Part shown: positions 62,779 through 64,000 of the stretch, in pieces
Layout of the letters: every line of letters begins with the position of its first letter
How positions within the stretch are numbered: position 1 is the stretch's first letter
NCBI GenBank assembly: GCA_937890005.1
Contig: CALBZA010000020.1
Location: forward strand, 13,164-77,163
Direction: 5' to 3'
Length of the DNA stretch: 64,000 nt
From: an uncultured Verrucomicrobia subdivision 3 bacterium
GTDB lineage: Bacteria > Verrucomicrobiota > Verrucomicrobiia > Limisphaerales > DASXHY01
Made by a program: the position numbers and the translations under genes
Notes under the pieces: generated by a model
Seen by the model: the letters and a program-made list of their open reading frames with translations, nothing else
Database searches by the model: none
What the model was told of the DNA's origin: nothing

Positions 62779-64000
62779 TTACTCCACCGTACTCAGCCGC
62801 TGCTCAGCTTGTTCATTCGATAAGCGGTAACGAGCGCGCAGAACTGCGAGGCCGACAACCGGCGGATACGACTGGTCGGTCTTCATTCTCGGCTCCACGT
62901 ATTCGATCGCTTCAAACAAAAGCCGGTTGGCATCCGCGTAGGTCAATCCTGCAAGACGCTGAATATAGCGCGTCGCCCGGTCGATCAGCTTCAGATTGGT
63001 CGCCACCACCCAGATCATGTAGTTGCCCATCACGCGCCCGAGCCGGACCATCGTGCAGGTGGAAAGCGCATTCAGCAGCAGCTTCAGACCAACCCGGCTC
63101 AAGCCATCCAGAAGAAACGTGTTTGCCGGAATCGGCAAACGAACCCGTCGAATCTCCGACTGAATCGTCGAATCGTCACCGTCTCCGACGAGAATCATCG
63201 CGCAGGCAGCTCCAGCTTCCGCCGCCGCGCTCAGCCGTTCGCGAAAGAATCCGCCTGCGGCAAAATGCTTCTCCAACTCTTCCGCTGCGACCACTACGAT
63301 GGCGCTGTCTCCGGCCAGCGGTTTTCGCAGATCCAATCCGTCCTGTCCGATTCGAAAACTCAAGAGATCGTCACCACGAATTCTCCGCAGCGTGTCCATC
63401 GTCTTCTGCAAACGTTCCGCACCGACGAGTTCGAGCACCTCGGGCTCCGCCCAGTCGATGCATTGCGGTTCGCGCTTCAAAATGTTGCGCCACGCTTCAC
63501 AGCTGGCTGCTTCCGGCACAAAAAGAAACGACCACGATTCCGCGGCCTTGGGATCGTCGCAACGGCGAAACGGCGGCGTGCAATACGTTGGCGAACGCTC
63601 GGTCGTGTCGGTCAGCACATCGATTCCAAACCGGTCCGCCAGATAGCTGTTTTTTCTTCCCGAGCGATAAACCGATTCCTCGAGCTTCACGAGTTCCGCC
63701 AGCTGTTCCAGCAGCGCCGGCGAGCGCAACGTGGCATGCAACGATTCCAGACCTTCGAGAAACTGCGCCGGAATTCCAGCAACCTGCAATGGCGACTCGC
63801 CGCTCAATCGACGAACGACCATTTCGAGCACCGTGATCAGAACACAAAGCTGAATGCTCGTGGCCTGCATCCGTGTCGATCCCGTGATCGCCATTGGACC
63901 GGTTGTGAGATTGATCCTTTCGATCCGCGCATCCCGGATCACTTCGCGGCTGCGTTCGACGTGTTCGCAAAGAACGTCATCCGGGTTGTTGTAAACGAAG
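62779..64000 (-). CDS. MurQ/GckR-like SIS-domain protein (5' end outside window)
   Basis: The frame is open to the window edge (about 406 residues present). NNPDDVL...HVERSREVIRDARIERINLTTGPMAITGSTRMQAT matches the C-terminal SIS part of N-acetylmuramate 6-phosphate etherase (TGPE..TGSTR.KA), and STCTMVRLGRVMGNYMIWVVATNLKLIDRA matches its next helices. Between them lies a second, less typical sugar-isomerase-like domain, so the whole is closer to the larger GckR-like group than to MurQ proper (about 300 residues). The sugar-phosphate bound is unknown. It follows a 76-nt gap upstream of the cyclophilin gene. Confidence 0.8.
   Translation of the reverse strand, partial: FVYNNPDDVLCEHVERSREVIRDARIERINLTTGPMAITGSTRMQATSIQLCVLITVLEMVVRRLSGESPLQVAGIPAQFLEGLESLHATLRSPALLEQLAELVKLEESVYRSGRKNSYLADRFGIDVLTDTTERSPTYCTPPFRRCDDPKAAESWSFLFVPEAASCEAWRNILKREPQCIDWAEPEVLELVGAERLQKTMDTLRRIRGDDLLSFRIGQDGLDLRKPLAGDSAIVVVAAEELEKHFAAGGFFRERLSAAAEAGAACAMILVGDGDDSTIQSEIRRVRLPIPANTFLLDGLSRVGLKLLLNALSTCTMVRLGRVMGNYMIWVVATNLKLIDRATRYIQRLAGLTYADANRLLFEAIEYVEPRMKTDQSYPPVVGLAVLRARYRLSNEQAEQRLSTVE

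Overview
The window looks like chromosome of a free-living Verrucomicrobiota bacterium, probably of the Pedosphaera/Limisphaerales type. This is inferred from protein style, not from a database search. The pointers are a prepilin-type N-terminus followed by a long pseudopilin body (12362-13270), an ECF sigma/anti-sigma pair, a 1446-residue LamG + glucose/sorbosone-dehydrogenase + cytochrome-c-like secreted protein, a C-terminal 'SSDLLNW...FFRA' module on secreted proteins, a long plant/chlamydia-type IspG, and a soluble hybrid kinase with a long HAMP tandem. GC is moderately high and coding is dense. No rRNA, tRNA, CRISPR array, phage or classical IS element was seen.

Layout. 1-650: the end of an ABC-2 permease and a small lipoprotein. 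745-9395 (minus): a 6-phosphofructokinase, then the complete F-type ATP synthase operon atpB-E-F-H-A-G-D-C, closed by a strong terminator; a decayed RelE/ParE-type toxin-antitoxin pair sits between atpG and atpD. 9600-12300 (plus): thioredoxin-like ferredoxin, FHA/zinc protein, ECF sigma and membrane anti-sigma. 12362-17842: pseudopilin, leuS, and a CobA-HemD fusion. 18024-24811 (minus): secA, SGNH hydrolase, and a DUF485/acetate-symporter pair split by a four-helix-bundle (S23-type) gene. 24986-34460 (minus): an envelope/isoprenoid cluster purA-uppS-pfk-cdsA-(S23 gene)-dxr-rseP-ispG. 34700-48823 (minus): the large sugar-dehydrogenase/cytochrome protein, a hypothetical, a LuxR-type regulator, gltX, a Tat-exported GH1 glucosidase, a CbpA-like DnaJ, a DegP protease and a receiver-PAS kinase. 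48820-55248: a 2142-residue HAMP-tandem hybrid kinase whose stop overlaps the start of that kinase. 55515-61481 (plus): cimA, valS and an inositol-monophosphatase-family enzyme. 61539-64000 (minus): an exported cyclophilin and a MurQ/GckR-like SIS protein cut by the window edge.

The most unusual signal is a family of short degenerate tandem repeats (period 7 or 8 nt), often arranged as inverted pairs. They lie between genes (atpD/atpC, cimA/valS, cdsA/pfk) and also in frame inside essential genes: four in leuS, four in valS, one in the inositol-phosphatase gene. Two four-helix-bundle genes of the S23/TIGR02436 type are each bounded by inverted arrays of such repeats, and each splits a pair of genes expected to be adjacent. 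This resembles intervening-sequence elements of 23S rRNA, which carry the same protein family between complementary ends, but here in mRNA operons. It is the best candidate here for an undescribed mobile cassette system; the mobility and the role of the protein are inference.

Other points of note are a promoter plus terminator-like hairpin in the purA leader, a perfect 12-bp hairpin ending 4 nt before the dnaJ start codon, a phosphofructokinase with Gly in place of the catalytic-loop Asp, and about eleven near-identical 276-bp repeats in the HAMP kinase gene.
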